A DNA stretch of 64,000 bases, from assembly GCA_033782935.1 (NCBI GenBank), contig JAWQEG010000003.1, positions 4,476,501 to 4,540,500 of the forward strand. The letters run 5' to 3'. Shown here piece by piece: positions 39,401 to 52,147 of the stretch. How positions within the stretch are numbered: the stretch's first letter is position 1; each line of letters begins with the position of its first letter. The notes under the pieces were generated by a model. The model searched no databases, had not been told where the DNA came from, and saw nothing but the letters and a program-made list of their open reading frames with translations. The DNA is from Petrolisthes cinctipes. Lineage: Eukaryota > Arthropoda > Malacostraca > Decapoda > Porcellanidae. The translations under genes and the position numbers were made by a program.

Positions 39401-42400
39401 TGTACAGATTGCTTCTGGGACCCCAAAATATTGAATTTTAGGGTGTTTTGAGCCTGAATTTGAGATATAAACGGGTACTGAAGATGCATGCACATATCGA
39501 CTTTTGTGCACCTAAAAGATCGATTTTCAGTATGTTTTGAGCATGTATTTTGAAAATACTCTAACACGGAGTAGGCATGTACAGATCGCTTCTGGGACCC
39601 CTAAATATCGAATTTTCGGGTGTTTTGGGACTGAATTTGAGATATCGACTTTTTGGCACCTAAAAGATCGATTTTTAGCATGTTTTGGGCCTGTATTTTG
39701 AAAATATTCTAGCACTGTGTAGGCATGTAGAGATTGCTTCTGGGACCCCAAAATATTGAATTTTCGGGTGTTTTGAGCTTGAATTTGAGATATAAATGGG
39801 TACAGAAGATATTGACTTTGGGCATCTAAAATATCGATTTTCAGCATGTTTTGGGCCTGTATTTTGAAAATACTCTAACACTGATGTACAGATTGCTTCT
39901 AGGACCCCAAAATATTGAATTTTCGGGTGTTTTGAGCCTGAACTTGAGATATAAACGGGTACAGAAGATGCATGCACATATCGACTTTTGGGCACCTAAA
40001 AGATCGATTTTCAGTATGTTTTTGGCCTGTATTTTGAAAATACTCTAACACGGAGTAGGCATGTACAGATACCTTCTGGGACCTCTAAATATCGAATTTT
40101 CGGGTGTTTTGGGACTGAATTTGAGATATCGATTTTTTGGCACCTAAAATGTCGATTTTTAGCATGTTTTTAGCCTATATTTTGAAAATATTCTAGCACT
40201 GTGTAGGCATGTACATATTGCTTCTGGGACCCCAAAATATTGAATTTTCGGGTGTTTTGAGCCTGAATTTGAGATATAAACGGGTACAGAAGATACATGC
40301 ACATATTGACTTTGGGCATCTAAAATATCGATTTTCAGCATGTTTTGGGCCAGTATTTTGAAAATACTCTAACACTGAATAGGCATGTACAGATTGCTTC
40401 TGGGACCCCAAAATATTGAATTTTCGGGTGTTTTGAGCCTGAATTTGAGATATAAACGGGTACTGAAGATGCATGCACATATCGACTTTTGTGCACCTAA
40501 AAGATCGATTTTCAGTATGTTTTGAGCATGTATTTTGAAAATACTCTAACACGGAGTAGGCATGTACAGATCGCTTCTGGGACCCCTAAATATCGAATTT
40601 TCGGGTGTTTTGGGACTGAATTTGAGATATCGACTTTTTGGCACCTAAAAGATCGATTTTTAGCATGTTTTTAGCCTATATTTTGAAAATATTCTAGCAC
40701 TGTACAGATTGCTTCTGGGACCCCAAAATATTGAATTTTCGGGTGTTTTGAGCCTGAATTTGAGATATAAACGGGTACAGAAGATACATGCACATATTGA
40801 CTTTGGGCATCTAAAATATCGATTTTCAGCATGTTTTGGGCCTGAATTTTGAAAATACTCTAACACGGAGTAGGCATGTACAGATCGCTTCTGGGACCCC
40901 AAAATATCGAATTTTCGGGTGTTTAGGGCCAGAATTTGAGATATAAACGGGTACAGAGTATGCATGCACATATCGACTTTTGGGCACCTAAAAGATCGAT
41001 TTTCAGTATGTTTTTGGCCTGTATTTTGAAAATACTCTAACACGGAGTAGGCATGTACAGATACCTTCTGGGACCTCTAAATATCGAATTTTCGGGTGTT
41101 TTGGGACTGAATTTGAGATATCGATTTTTTGGCACCTAAAATATCGATTTTCAGCATGTTTTGGGCCTATATTTTGAAAATATTCTAGCACTGTGTAGGC
41201 ATGTACAGATTGCTTCTGGGACCCCAAAATATTGAATTTTCGGGTGTTTTGAGCCTGAATTTGAGATATAAACGGGTACAGAAGATATTGACTTTGGGCA
41301 TCTAAAATATCGATTTTCAGCATGTTTTGGGCCTGTATTTTGAAAATACTCTAACACTGATGTACAGATTGCTTCTGGGACCCCAAAATATTGAATTTTC
41401 GGGTGTTTTGAGCCTGAATTTGAGATATAAACGGGTACTGAAGATGCATGCACATATCGACTTTTGTGCACCTAAAAGATCGATTTTCAGTATGTTTTGA
41501 GCATGTATTTTGAAAATACTCTAACACGGAGTAGGCATGTACAGATCGCTTCTGGGACCCCTAAATATCGAATTTTCGGGTGTTTTGGGACTGAATTTGA
41601 GATATCGACTTTTTGGCACCTAAAAGATCGATTTTTAGCATGTTTTTAGCCTATATTTTGAAAATATTCTAGCACTGTACAGATTGCTTCTGGGACCCCA
41701 AAATATTGAATTTTCGGGTGTTTTGAGCCTGAATTTGAGATATAAACGGGTACTGAAGATGCATGCACATATCGACTTTGGGCACCAAAAATATCGATTT
41801 TCAGCATGTTTTGGGCCTGAATTTTGAAAATACTCTAACACGGAGTATGCATGTACAGATCGCTTCTGGGACCCCAAAATATCGAATTTTCGGGTGTTTA
41901 GGGCCAGAATTTGAGATATAAACGGGTACAGAAGATGCATGCACATATCGACTTTTGGGCACCTAAAAGATCGATTTTCAGTATGTTTTTGGCCTGTATT
42001 TTGAAAATACTCTAACTTGGAGTTAGCATGTACAGATACCTTCTGGGACCTCTAAATATCGAATTTTCGGGTGTTTTGGGACTGAATTTGAGATATCGAT
42101 TTTTTGGCACCTAAAATGTCGATTTTTAGCATGTTTTTAGCATATATTTTGAAAATATTCTAGCACTGTGTAGGCATGTACAGATTGCTTCTGGGACCCC
42201 AAAATATTGAATTTTCGGGTGTTTTGAGCCTGAATTTGAGATATAAACGGGTACAGAAGATACATGCACATATTGACTTTGGGCATCTAAAATATCGATT
42301 TTCAGCATGTTTTGGGCCAGTATTTTGAAAATACTCTAACACTGAATAGGCATGTACAGATTGCTTCTGGGACCCCAAAATATTGAATTTTCGGGTGTTT

Positions 42401-44600
42401 TGAGCCTGAATTTGAGATATAAACGGGTACTGAAGATGCATGCACATATCGACTTTTGTGCAACTAAAAGATCGATTTTCAGTATGTTTTGAGCATGTAT
42501 TTTGAAAATACTCTAACATGGAGTAGGCATGTACAGATCGCTTCTGGGACCCCTAAATATCGAATTTTCGGGTGTTTTGAGACTGAATTTGAGATATCGA
42601 CTTTTTGGCACCTAAAATATCGATTTTTAGCATGTTTTTAGCCTATATTTTGAAAATATTCTAGCACTGTACAGATTGCTTCTGGGACCCCAAAATATTG
42701 AATTTTCGGGTGTTTTGAGCCTGAATTTGAAATATAAACGGGTACAGAAGATACTTGCACATATTGACTTTGGGCACCAAAAATATCGATTTTTAGCATG
42801 TTTTGGGCCTGAATTTTGAAATACTCTAACACGGAGTAGGCATGTACAGATCGCTTCTGGGACCCCAAAATATCGAATTTTCGGGTGTTTATTGCCAGAA
42901 TTTGAGATATAAACGGGTACAGAAGATGCATGCACATATCGACTTTTGGGCACCTAAAAGATCGATTTTCAGTATGTTTTTGGCCTGTATTTTGAAAATA
43001 CTCTAACACGGAGTAGGCATGTACAGATACCTTCTGGGACCTCTAAATAACGAATTTTCGGGTGTTTTGGGACTGAATTTGAGATATCGATTTTTTGGCA
43101 CCTAAAATGTCGATTTTTAGCATGTTTTTAGCCTATATTTTGAAAATATTCTAGCACTGAGTAGGCATGTACAGATTGCTTCTGGGACCCCAAAATATTG
43201 AATTTTCGGGTGTTTTGAGCCTGAATTTGAGATATAAACGGGTACAGAAGATACATGCACATATTGACTTTGGGCACCAAAAATTTCGATTTTCAGCATG
43301 TTTTGGGCCTGAATTTTGAAAATACTCTAACACGGAGTAGGCATGTACAGATCGCTTCTGGGACCCCAAAATATCGAATATTCGGGTGTTTAGGGCCAGA
43401 ATTTGAGATATAAACGGGTACTGAAGATGCATGCACATATCGACTTTTGGGCACCTAAAAGATCGATTTTCAGTATGTTTTTGGCCTGTATTTTGAAAAT
43501 ACTTTAACTTGGAGTAAGCATGTACAGATACCTTCTGGGACCTCTAAATATCGAATTTTAGGGTGTTTTGGGACTGAATTTGAGATATCGATTTATTGGC
43601 ACCTAAAATGTCGATTTTTAGCATGTTTTTAGCCTATATTTTGAAAATATTCTAGCACTGTGTAGGCATGTACAGATTGCTTCTGGGACCCCAAAATATT
43701 GAATTTTCGGGTGTTTTGAGCCTGAATTTGAGATATAAACGGGTACAGAAGATACATGCACATATTGACTTTGGGCATCTAAAATATCGATTTTCAGCAT
43801 GTTTTGGGCCTGTATTTTGAAAATACTCTAACACTGAGTAGGCATGTACAGATCGCTTCTGGGACCCTAAAATATCGAATTTTCGGGTGTTTAGGGCCAG
43901 AATTTGAGATATAAACGGGTACAGAATATGCATGCACATATCGACTTTTGGGCACCTAAAAGATCGATTTTCAGTATGTTTTTGGCCTGTATTTTGAAAA
44001 TACTCTAACACGGAGTGGGCATGTACAGATACCTTCTGGGACCTCTAAATATCGAATTTTCGGGTGTTTTGGGACTGAATTTGAGATATCGATTTTTTGG
44101 CACCTAAAATATCGATTTTCAGCATGTTTTGGGCCTGTATTTTGAAAATATTCTAGCACTGTGTAGGCATGTACAGATTGCTTCTGGGACCCCAAAATAT
44201 TGAATTTTCGGGTGTTTTGAGCCTGAATTTGAGATATAAACGGGTACAGAAGATATTGACTTTGGGCATCTAAAATATCGATTTTCAGCATGTTTTGGGC
44301 CTGTATTTTGAAAATACTCTAACACTGATGTACAGATTGCTTCTGGGACCCCAAAATATTGAATTTTAGGGTGTTTTGAGCCTGAATTTGAGATATAAAC
44401 GGGTACTGAAGATGCATGCACATATCGACTTTTGTGCACCTAAAAGATCGATTTTCAGTATGTTTTGAGCATGTATTTTGAAAATACTCTAACACGGAGT
44501 AGGCATGTACAGATCGCTTCTGGGACCCCTAAATATAGAATTTTCGGGTGTTTTGGGACTGAATTTGAGATATCGACTTTTTGGCACCTAAAAGATCGAT
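36450..44600 (+). repeat. 4,104-bp block duplication with nested 975-bp units
   Basis: Sequence from about 36,550 to 38,530 recurs about 4,104 bp on, from about 40,660 to 42,630. Shared marks include the B2/A1 mosaic with GCATATCGACTTTGGGCACC-type junctions near 37,668 and 41,772, and CGGAGTATGCATG near 37,738 and 41,842. A second offset of 4,928 bp links CGGAGTGGGC at 39,083 and 44,011, and GAATTTTAGGGTG at 39,440 and 44,368. Edges are approximate. Confidence 0.72.
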
Positions 44601-45685
44601 TTTTAGCATGTTTTTAGCCTATATTTTGAAAATATTCTAGCACTGTACAGATTGCTTCTGGGACCCCAAAATATTGAATTTTCGGGTGTTTTGAGCCTGA
44701 ATTTGAGATATAAACGGGTACAGAAGATACATGCACATATTGACTTTGGGCATCTAAAATATCGATTTTCAGCATGTTTTGGGCCTGAATTTTGAAAATA
44801 CTCTAACAGGGAGTAGGCATGTACAGATCGCTTCTGAGACCCCAAAATATCGAATTTTCGGGTGTTTAGGGCCAGAATTTGAGATATAAACGGGTACAGA
44901 ATATGCATGCACATATCGACTTTTGGGCACCTAAAAGATCGATTTTCAGTATGTTTTTGGCCTGTATTTTGAAAATACTCTAACACGGAGTAGGCATGTA
45001 CAGATACCTTCTGGGACCTCTAAATATCGAATTTTCGGGTGTTTTGGGACTGAATTTGAGATATCGATTTTTTGGCACCTAAAATATCGATTTTCAGCAT
45101 GTTTTGGGCCTGTATTTTGAAAATATTCTAGCACTGTGTAGGCATGTACAGATTGCTTCTGGGACCCCAAAATATTGAATTTTCGGGTGTTTTGAGCCTG
45201 AATTTGAGATATAAACGGGTACAGAAGATATTGACTTTGGGCATCTAAAATATCGATTTTCAGCATGTTTTGGGCCTGTATTTTGAAAATACTCTAACAC
45301 TGATGTACAGATTGCTTCTGGGACCCCAAAATATTGAATTTTCGGGTGTTTTGAGCCTGAATTTGAGATATAAACGGGTACTGAAGATGCATGCACATAT
45401 CGACTTTTGTGCACCTAAAAGATCGATTTTCAGTATGTTTTGAGCATGTATTTTGAAAATACTCTAACACGGAGTAGGCATGTACAGATCGCTTCTGGGA
45501 CCCCTAAATATCGAATTTTCGGGTGTTTTGGGACTGAATTTGAGATATCGACTTTTTGGCACCTAAAAGATCGATTTTTAGCATGTTTTTAGCCTATATT
45601 TTGAAAATATTCTAGCACTGTACAGATTGCTTCTGGGACCCCAAAATATTGAATTTTCGGGTGTTTTGAGCCTGAATTTGAGATA

Positions 45686-46450
45686 GAGTGTTAGAGTATT
45701 TTCAAAATACATGCTCAAAACATACTGAAAATCGATCTTTTAGGTGCACAAAAGTCGATATGTGCATGCATCTTCAGTACCCGTTTATATCTCAAATTCA
45801 GGCTCAAAACACCCGAAAATTCAATATTTTGGGGTCCCAGAAGCAATCTGTACATGCCTATTCAGTATTAGAGTATTTTCAAAATACTGGCCCAAAACAT
45901 GCTGAAAATCGATATTTTAGATGCCCAAAGTCAATATGTGCATGTATCTTCTGTACCCGTTTATATCTCAAATTCAGGCTCAAAACACCCGAAAATTCAA
46001 TATTTTGGGGTCCCAGAAGCAATCTGTACATGCCTACACAGTGCGAGAATATTTTCAAAATATAGGCTAAAAACATGCTAAAAATCGACATTTTAGGTGC
46101 CAAAAAATCGATATCTCAAATTCAGTCCCAAAACACCCGAAAATTCGATATTTAGAGGTCCCAGAAGGTATCTGTACATGCCTACTCCGTGTTATAGTAT
46201 TTTCAAAATACAGGCCAAAAACATACTGAAAATCGATCTTTTAGGTGCCCAAAAGTCGATATGTGCATGCATCTTCTGTACCCGTTTATATCTCAAATTC
46301 TGGCCCTAAACAACCGAAAATTCGATATTTTGGGGTCCCAGAAGCGATCTGTACATGCATACTCCGTGTTAGAGTATTTTCAAAATTCAGGCCCAAAACA
46401 TGCTGAAAATCGATATTTTTGGTGCCCAAAGTCGATATGTGCATGCATCT
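45686..46450 (-). repeat. Inverted satellite segment
   Basis: Forward satellite stops in GAATTTGAGATA at 45,685. The next bases read AGTGTTAGAG, the reverse complement of CTCTAACACT, and the next roughly 760 bp are satellite on the opposite strand. Forward orientation returns at TTTGAGCCTG near 46,450. In reverse complement, the inverted part contains normal A1, B1, C1, A2 and B2 monomers in HOR order. It is the only strand switch seen in the array. Confidence 0.95.
45688..45985 (-). repeat. Left arm of a 298-bp inverted repeat
   Basis: This arm is the reverse complement of 46,450-46,747 over 298 bp with no gap. I see one clear difference: AAATGGG in the right arm against AAACGGG here. Both arms share the otherwise rare ACTCTAATACTGAATAGG, so one was copied from the other or from the same local source. 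Confidence 0.9.
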
Positions 46451-46747
46451 TTTGAGCCTGAATTTGAGATATAAATGGGTACAGAAGATACATGCACATA
46501 TTGACTTTGGGCATCTAAAATATCGATTTTCAGCATGTTTTGGGCCAGTATTTTGAAAATACTCTAATACTGAATAGGCATGTACAGATTGCTTCTGGGA
46601 CCCCAAAATATTGAATTTTCGGGTGTTTTGAGCCTGAATTTGAGATATAAACGGGTACTGAAGATGCATGCACATATCGACTTTTGTGCACCTAAAAGAT
46701 CGATTTTCAGTATGTTTTGAGCATGTATTTTGAAAATACTCTAACAC
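46450..46747 (+). repeat. Right arm of the 298-bp inverted repeat
   Basis: Forward-strand partner of 45,688-45,985, separated by a 464-bp spacer that is itself inverted. Beyond 46,747 the array continues as an ordinary B2 monomer. Confidence 0.9.
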
Positions 46748-49700
46748 GGAGTAGGCATGTACAGATCGCTTCTGGGACCCCTAAATATCGAATTTTCGGG
46801 TGTTTTGGGACTGAATTTGAGATATCGACTTTTTGGCACCTAAAAGATCGATTTTTAGCATGTTTTTAGCCTATATTTTGAAAATATTCTAGCACTGAGT
46901 AGGCATGTACAGATTGCTTCTGGGACCCCAAAATATTGAATTTTCGGGTGTTTTGAGCCTGAATTTGAGATATAAACGGGTACAGAAGATACATGCACAT
47001 ATTGACTTTGGGCACCTAAAAGATCGATTTTCAGTATGTTTTTGGCCTGTATTTTGAAAATACTCTAACACGGAGTAGGCATGTACAGATACCATCTGGG
47101 ACCTCTAAATATCGAATTTTCGGGTGTTTTGGGACTAAATTTGATATATCGATTTTTTGGCACTTAAAATGTCGATTTTTAGCATGTTTTTAGCCTATAT
47201 TTTGAAAATATTCTAGCACTGTGTAGGCATGTACAGATTGCTTCTGGGACCCCAAAATATTGAATTTTCGGGTGTTTTGAGCCTGAATTTGAGATATAAA
47301 CGGGTACAGAAGATACATGCACATATTAACTTTGGGCATCTAAAATATCGATTTTCAGCATGTTTTGGGCCTGTATTTTGAAAATACTCTAACACTGAGT
47401 AGGCATGTACAGATTGCTTCTGGGACCCCAAAATATTGAATTTTCGGGTGTTTTGAGCCTGAATTTGAGATATAAACGGGTACTAAAGATGCATACACAT
47501 ATCGACTTTTGTGCACCTAAAAAATCGATTTTCAGTATGTTTTGAGCATGTATTTTGAAAATACTCTAACAGGGAATAGGCATGTACAGATCGCTTCTGG
47601 GACCCCAAAATATCGAATTTTCGGGTGTTTAGAGCTAGAATTTGAGATATAAACGGGTACAGAAGATGCATGCACATATCGAATTTTTGGCACCTAAAAG
47701 ATCGATTTTCAGTATGTTTTTGGCCTGTATTTTGAAAATACTCTAACACGGAGTAGGCATGTACAGATACCTTCTGGGACCTCTAAATATCGAATTTTCG
47801 GGTGTTTTGGGACTGAATTTGAGATATCGATTTTTTGGCACCTAAAATGTCGATTTTTAGCATGTTTTTAGCCTATATTTTGAAAATATTCTAGCACTGT
47901 GTAGGCATGTACAGATTGCTTCTGGGACCCCAGAATATTGAATTTTCGGGTATTTTGAGCCTGAATTTGAGATATAAACGGGTACAGAAATACATGCACA
48001 TATTGACTTTGGGCATCTAAAATATCGATTTTCAGCATGTTTTGGGCCTGTATTTTGAAAATACTCTAACACTGAGTAGGCATGTACAGATTGCTTCTGG
48101 GACCCAAAAATATTGAATTTTCGGGTGTTTTGAGCCTGAATTTGAGATATAAACGGGTACTGAAGATGCATGCACATATCGACTTTTGTGCACCTAAAAG
48201 ATCGATTTTCAGTATGTTTTGAGCATGTATTTTGAAAAAACTCTAACACGGAGTAGGCATGTACAGATCGCTTCTGGGACCCCTAAATATCGAATTTTCG
48301 GGTGTTTTGGGACAGAATTTGAGATATCGACTTTTTGGCACCTAAAATGTCGATTTTTAGCATGTTTTTAGCCTATATTTTGAAAATATTCTAGCACTGT
48401 GTAGGCATGTACAGATTGCTTCTGGGACCCCAAAATATTAAATTTTCGGGTGTTTTGAGCCTGAATTTGAGATATAAACGGGTACTGAAGATGCATGCAC
48501 ATATCGACTTTTGTGCACCAAAAAGATCGATTTTTAGTATGTTTTGAGCATGTATTTTGAAAACACTCTAACACGGAGTAGGCATGTACAGATCGCTTCT
48601 GGGACCCCTAAATATCGAATTTTCGGGTGTTTTGGGACTGAATTTGAGATATCGACTTTTTGGCACCTAAAAGATCGATTTTTAGCATGTTTTTAGCCTA
48701 TATTTTGAAAATATTCTAGCACTGTACAGATTGCTTCTGCGACCCCAAAATATTGAATTTTCGGGTGTTTTGAGCTTGAATTTGAGATATAAACGGGTAC
48801 AGAAGATACATGCACATATTGACTTTGGGCACCAAAAATATCGATTTTCAGCATGTTTTGGGCCTGAATTTTGAAAATACTCTAACACGGAGTAGGCATG
48901 TACAGATCGCTTCTGGGACCCCAAAATATCGAATTTTCGGGTGTTTAGGGCCAGAATTTGAGATATAAACGGATACAGAAGATGCATGCACATATCGACT
49001 TTTGGGCACCTAAAAGATCGATTTTCAGTATGTTTTTGGCCTGAATTTTGAAAATACTCTAACACGGAGTAGGCATGTACAGATACCTTCTGGGACCTCT
49101 AAATATCGAATTTTCGGGTGTTTTGGGACTGAATTTGAGATATCGATTTTTTGGCACCTAAAATGACGATTTTTAGCATGTTTTTAGCCTATATTTTGAA
49201 AATATTCTAGCACTGTGTAGGCATGTACAGATTGCTTCTGGGACCCCAAAATATTGAATTTTTGGGTGTTTTGAGCCTGAATTTGAGATATACACGGGTA
49301 CAGAAGATACATGCACATATTGACTTTTTGCATAAAAAATATCGATTTTCAGCATGTTTTGGGCCTGTATTTTGAAAATACTCTAACACTGAGTAGGCAT
49401 GTACAGATTGCTTCTGGGACCCCAAAATATTGAATTTTCGGGTGTTTTGAGCCTGAATTTGAGATATAAACGGGTACAGAAGATACATGCACATATTGAC
49501 TTTGGGCACCTAAAAGATCGATTTTCAGTATGTTTTTGGCCTGTATTTTGAAAATACTCTAACACGGAGTAGGCATGTACAGATACCTTCTGGGACCTCT
49601 AAATATCGAATTTTCGGGTGTTATGGGACTGAATTTGAGATATCGATTTTTTGGTACCTATAATATCGATTTTTAGCATGTTTTTAGCCTATATTTTGAA

Positions 49701-51039
49701 AATATTATAGCACTGTGTAGGCATGTACAGATTGCTTCTGGGACCCCAAAATATTGAATTTTCGGGTGTTTTGAGCCTGAATTTGAGATATAAACGGGTA
49801 CAGAAGATACATGCACATATTGAATTTGGGCATCTAAAATATCGATTTTCAGCATGTTTTGGGCCTGTATTTTGAAAATACTCTAACACTGAGTAGGCAT
49901 GTACAGATTGCTTCTGGGACCCCAAAATATTGAATTTTCGGGTGTTTTGAGCCTGAATTTGAGATATAAACGGGTACTGAAGATGCATGCACATATCGAC
50001 TTTTGTGCACCTAAAAGATCGATTTTCAGTATGTTTTGAGCATGTATTTTGAAAATACTCTAACACGGAGTAGGCATGTACAGATCGCTTCTGGGACCCC
50101 TAAATATCGAATTTTCGGGTGTTTTGGGACTGAATTTGAGATATCGACTTTTTAGCACCTAAAAGATCGATTTTTAGCATGTTTTTATAAAAGCCTATAT
50201 TTTGAAAATATTCTAGCACTGGGTAGGCATGTACAGATTGCTTCTGGGACCCCAAAATATTGAATTTTCGGGTGTTTTGAGGCTGAATTTGAGATATAAA
50301 CGGGTACAGAAGATACATGCACATATTGACTTTGGGCACCAAAAATATCGATTTTCAGCATGTTTTGGGCCTGAATTTTGAAAATACTCTAACACGGAGT
50401 AGGCATGTACAGATCGCTTCTGGGACCCCAAAATATCGAATTTTCGGGTGTTTAGGGCCAGAATTTGAGATATAAACGGGTACAGAAGATGCATGCACAT
50501 ATCGACTTTTGGGCACCTAAAAGATCGATTTTCAGTATGTTTTTGGCCTGTATTTTGAAAATACTCTAACACGGAGTAGGCATGTACAGATACCTTCTGG
50601 GACCTCTAAATATCGAATTTTCGGGTGTTTTGGGACTGAATTTGAGATATCGATTTTTTGGCACCTAAAATGTCGATTTTTAGCATGTTTTTAGCCTATA
50701 TTTTGAAAATATTCTAGCACTGTGTAGGCATGTACAGATTGCTTCTGGGACCCCAAAATATTGAATTTTCGGGTGTTTTGAGCCTGAATTTGAGATATAA
50801 ACGGGTACAGAAGATACATGCACATATTGACTTTGGGCATCTAAAATATCGATTTTCAGCATGTTTTGGGCCTGTATTTTGAAAATACTCTAACACTGAG
50901 TAGGCATGTACAGATTGCTTCTGGGACCCCAAAATATTGAATTTTCGGGTGTTTTGAGCCTGAATTTGAGATATAAACGGGTACTGAAGATGCATGCACA
51001 TATCGACTTTTATGCACCTAAAAGATCGATTTTCAGTAT

Positions 51040-51085
51040 GTTTTGAGCATGTATTTTGAGGCATGTACAGATCGCTTCTGGGACC
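51040..51085 (+). repeat. 20-bp deletion inside one B2 monomer
   Basis: The usual path from GTATTTTGA to GGCATGTACAG is joined directly at 51,059/51,060, so 20 bases spanning AAATACTCTAACAC are missing. It is seen once in the window. Confidence 0.8.
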
Positions 51086-52147
51086 CCTAAATATCGTATT
51101 TTCGGGTGTTTTAGGACTGAATTTGAGATATCGACTTTTTGGCACCTAAAAGATCGATTTTTAGCATGTTTTTAGCCTATATTTTGAAAATATTCTAGCA
51201 CTGAGTAGGCATGTACAGATTGCTTCTGGGACCCCAAAATATTGAATTTTCGGGTGTTTTGAGCCTGAATTTGAGATATAAACGGGTACAGAAGATACAT
51301 GCACATATTGACTTTGGGCACCAAAAATATCGATTTTCAGCATGTTTATGGCCTGAATTTTGAAAATACTCTAACACGGAGTAGGCATGTACAGATCGCT
51401 TCTGGGACCCCTAAATATCGAATTTTCGGGTGTTTTGTGACTGAATTTGTGATATCGACTTTTTGGCACCTAAAAGATCGAATTTTAGCATGTTTTTAGC
51501 CTATATTTTGAAAATATTCTAGCACTGTACAGATTGCTTCTGGGACCCCAAAATATTAAATTTTCGGGTGTTTTGAGCCTGAATTTGAGATATAAACGGG
51601 TACAGAAGATACATGCACATATTGACTTTGGGCACCAAAAATATCGATTTTCAGCATGTTTTGGGCCTGAATTTTGAAAATACTCTAACACGGAGTAGGC
51701 ATGTACAGATCGCTTCTGGGACCCCAAAATATCGAATTTTCGGGTGTTTAGGGCCTGAATTTGAGATATAAACGGGTACAGAAGATGCATGCACATATCA
51801 ACTTTTGGGCACCTAAAAGATCGATTTTCAGTATGTTTTTGGCCTGTATTTTGAAAATACTCTAACACGGAGTAGGCATGTACAGATACCTTCTGGGACC
51901 TATAAATATCGAATTTTCGGGTGTTTTGGGACTGAATTTGAGATATCGATTTTTTGGCACCTAAAATGTCGATTTTTAGCATGTTTTTAGCCTATATTTT
52001 GAAAATATTCTAGCACTGTGTAGGCATGTACAGATTGCCTCTGGGACCCCAAAATATTGAATTTTCGGGTGTTTTGAGCCTGAATTTGAGATATAAACGG
52101 GTACAGAATATACATGCACGTCATCCTTACTTTCTGACATATGAATT

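Larger units (their letters stand above)
1..52119. repeat. AT-rich higher-order satellite array, left part
   Basis: The whole stretch is a head-to-tail tandem satellite with no gene in it. Every monomer starts near a GGGACC motif and carries recognisable blocks: TTTTCGGGTG, GCCTGAATTTGAGATA, AAACGGGTAC, ATCGATTTTCAG, TTTTGAAAATA and GGCATGTACAGAT. Spacing between successive GGGACC motifs is 176, 177 or 138-148 bp, in a fixed order that repeats every 992 bp. All monomers point the same way except an inverted segment at 45,686-46,450. Short reading frames exist on the minus strand, but they merely follow the repeat and end in every unit. Pericentromeric or other heterochromatic location is an inference from the repeat type. 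I do not recognise the satellite family. Confidence 0.97.

Noticed and set aside
50181..50195. Five-base insertion GTTTTTATAAAAGCC
   Set aside because: Seen once in a T-rich block; a simple slippage change or sequencing error with no further structure.
1..52119. Many minus-strand open frames of 60-186 codons in the satellite
   Set aside because: They repeat with the monomers, have no known domains, and end within each HOR because 176- and 148-bp monomers shift the frame. The longest (3,063-3,623 and 38,523-39,083) arise at chimaeric monomers where the 177-bp length keeps phase. They are by-products of few stop codons on that strand.
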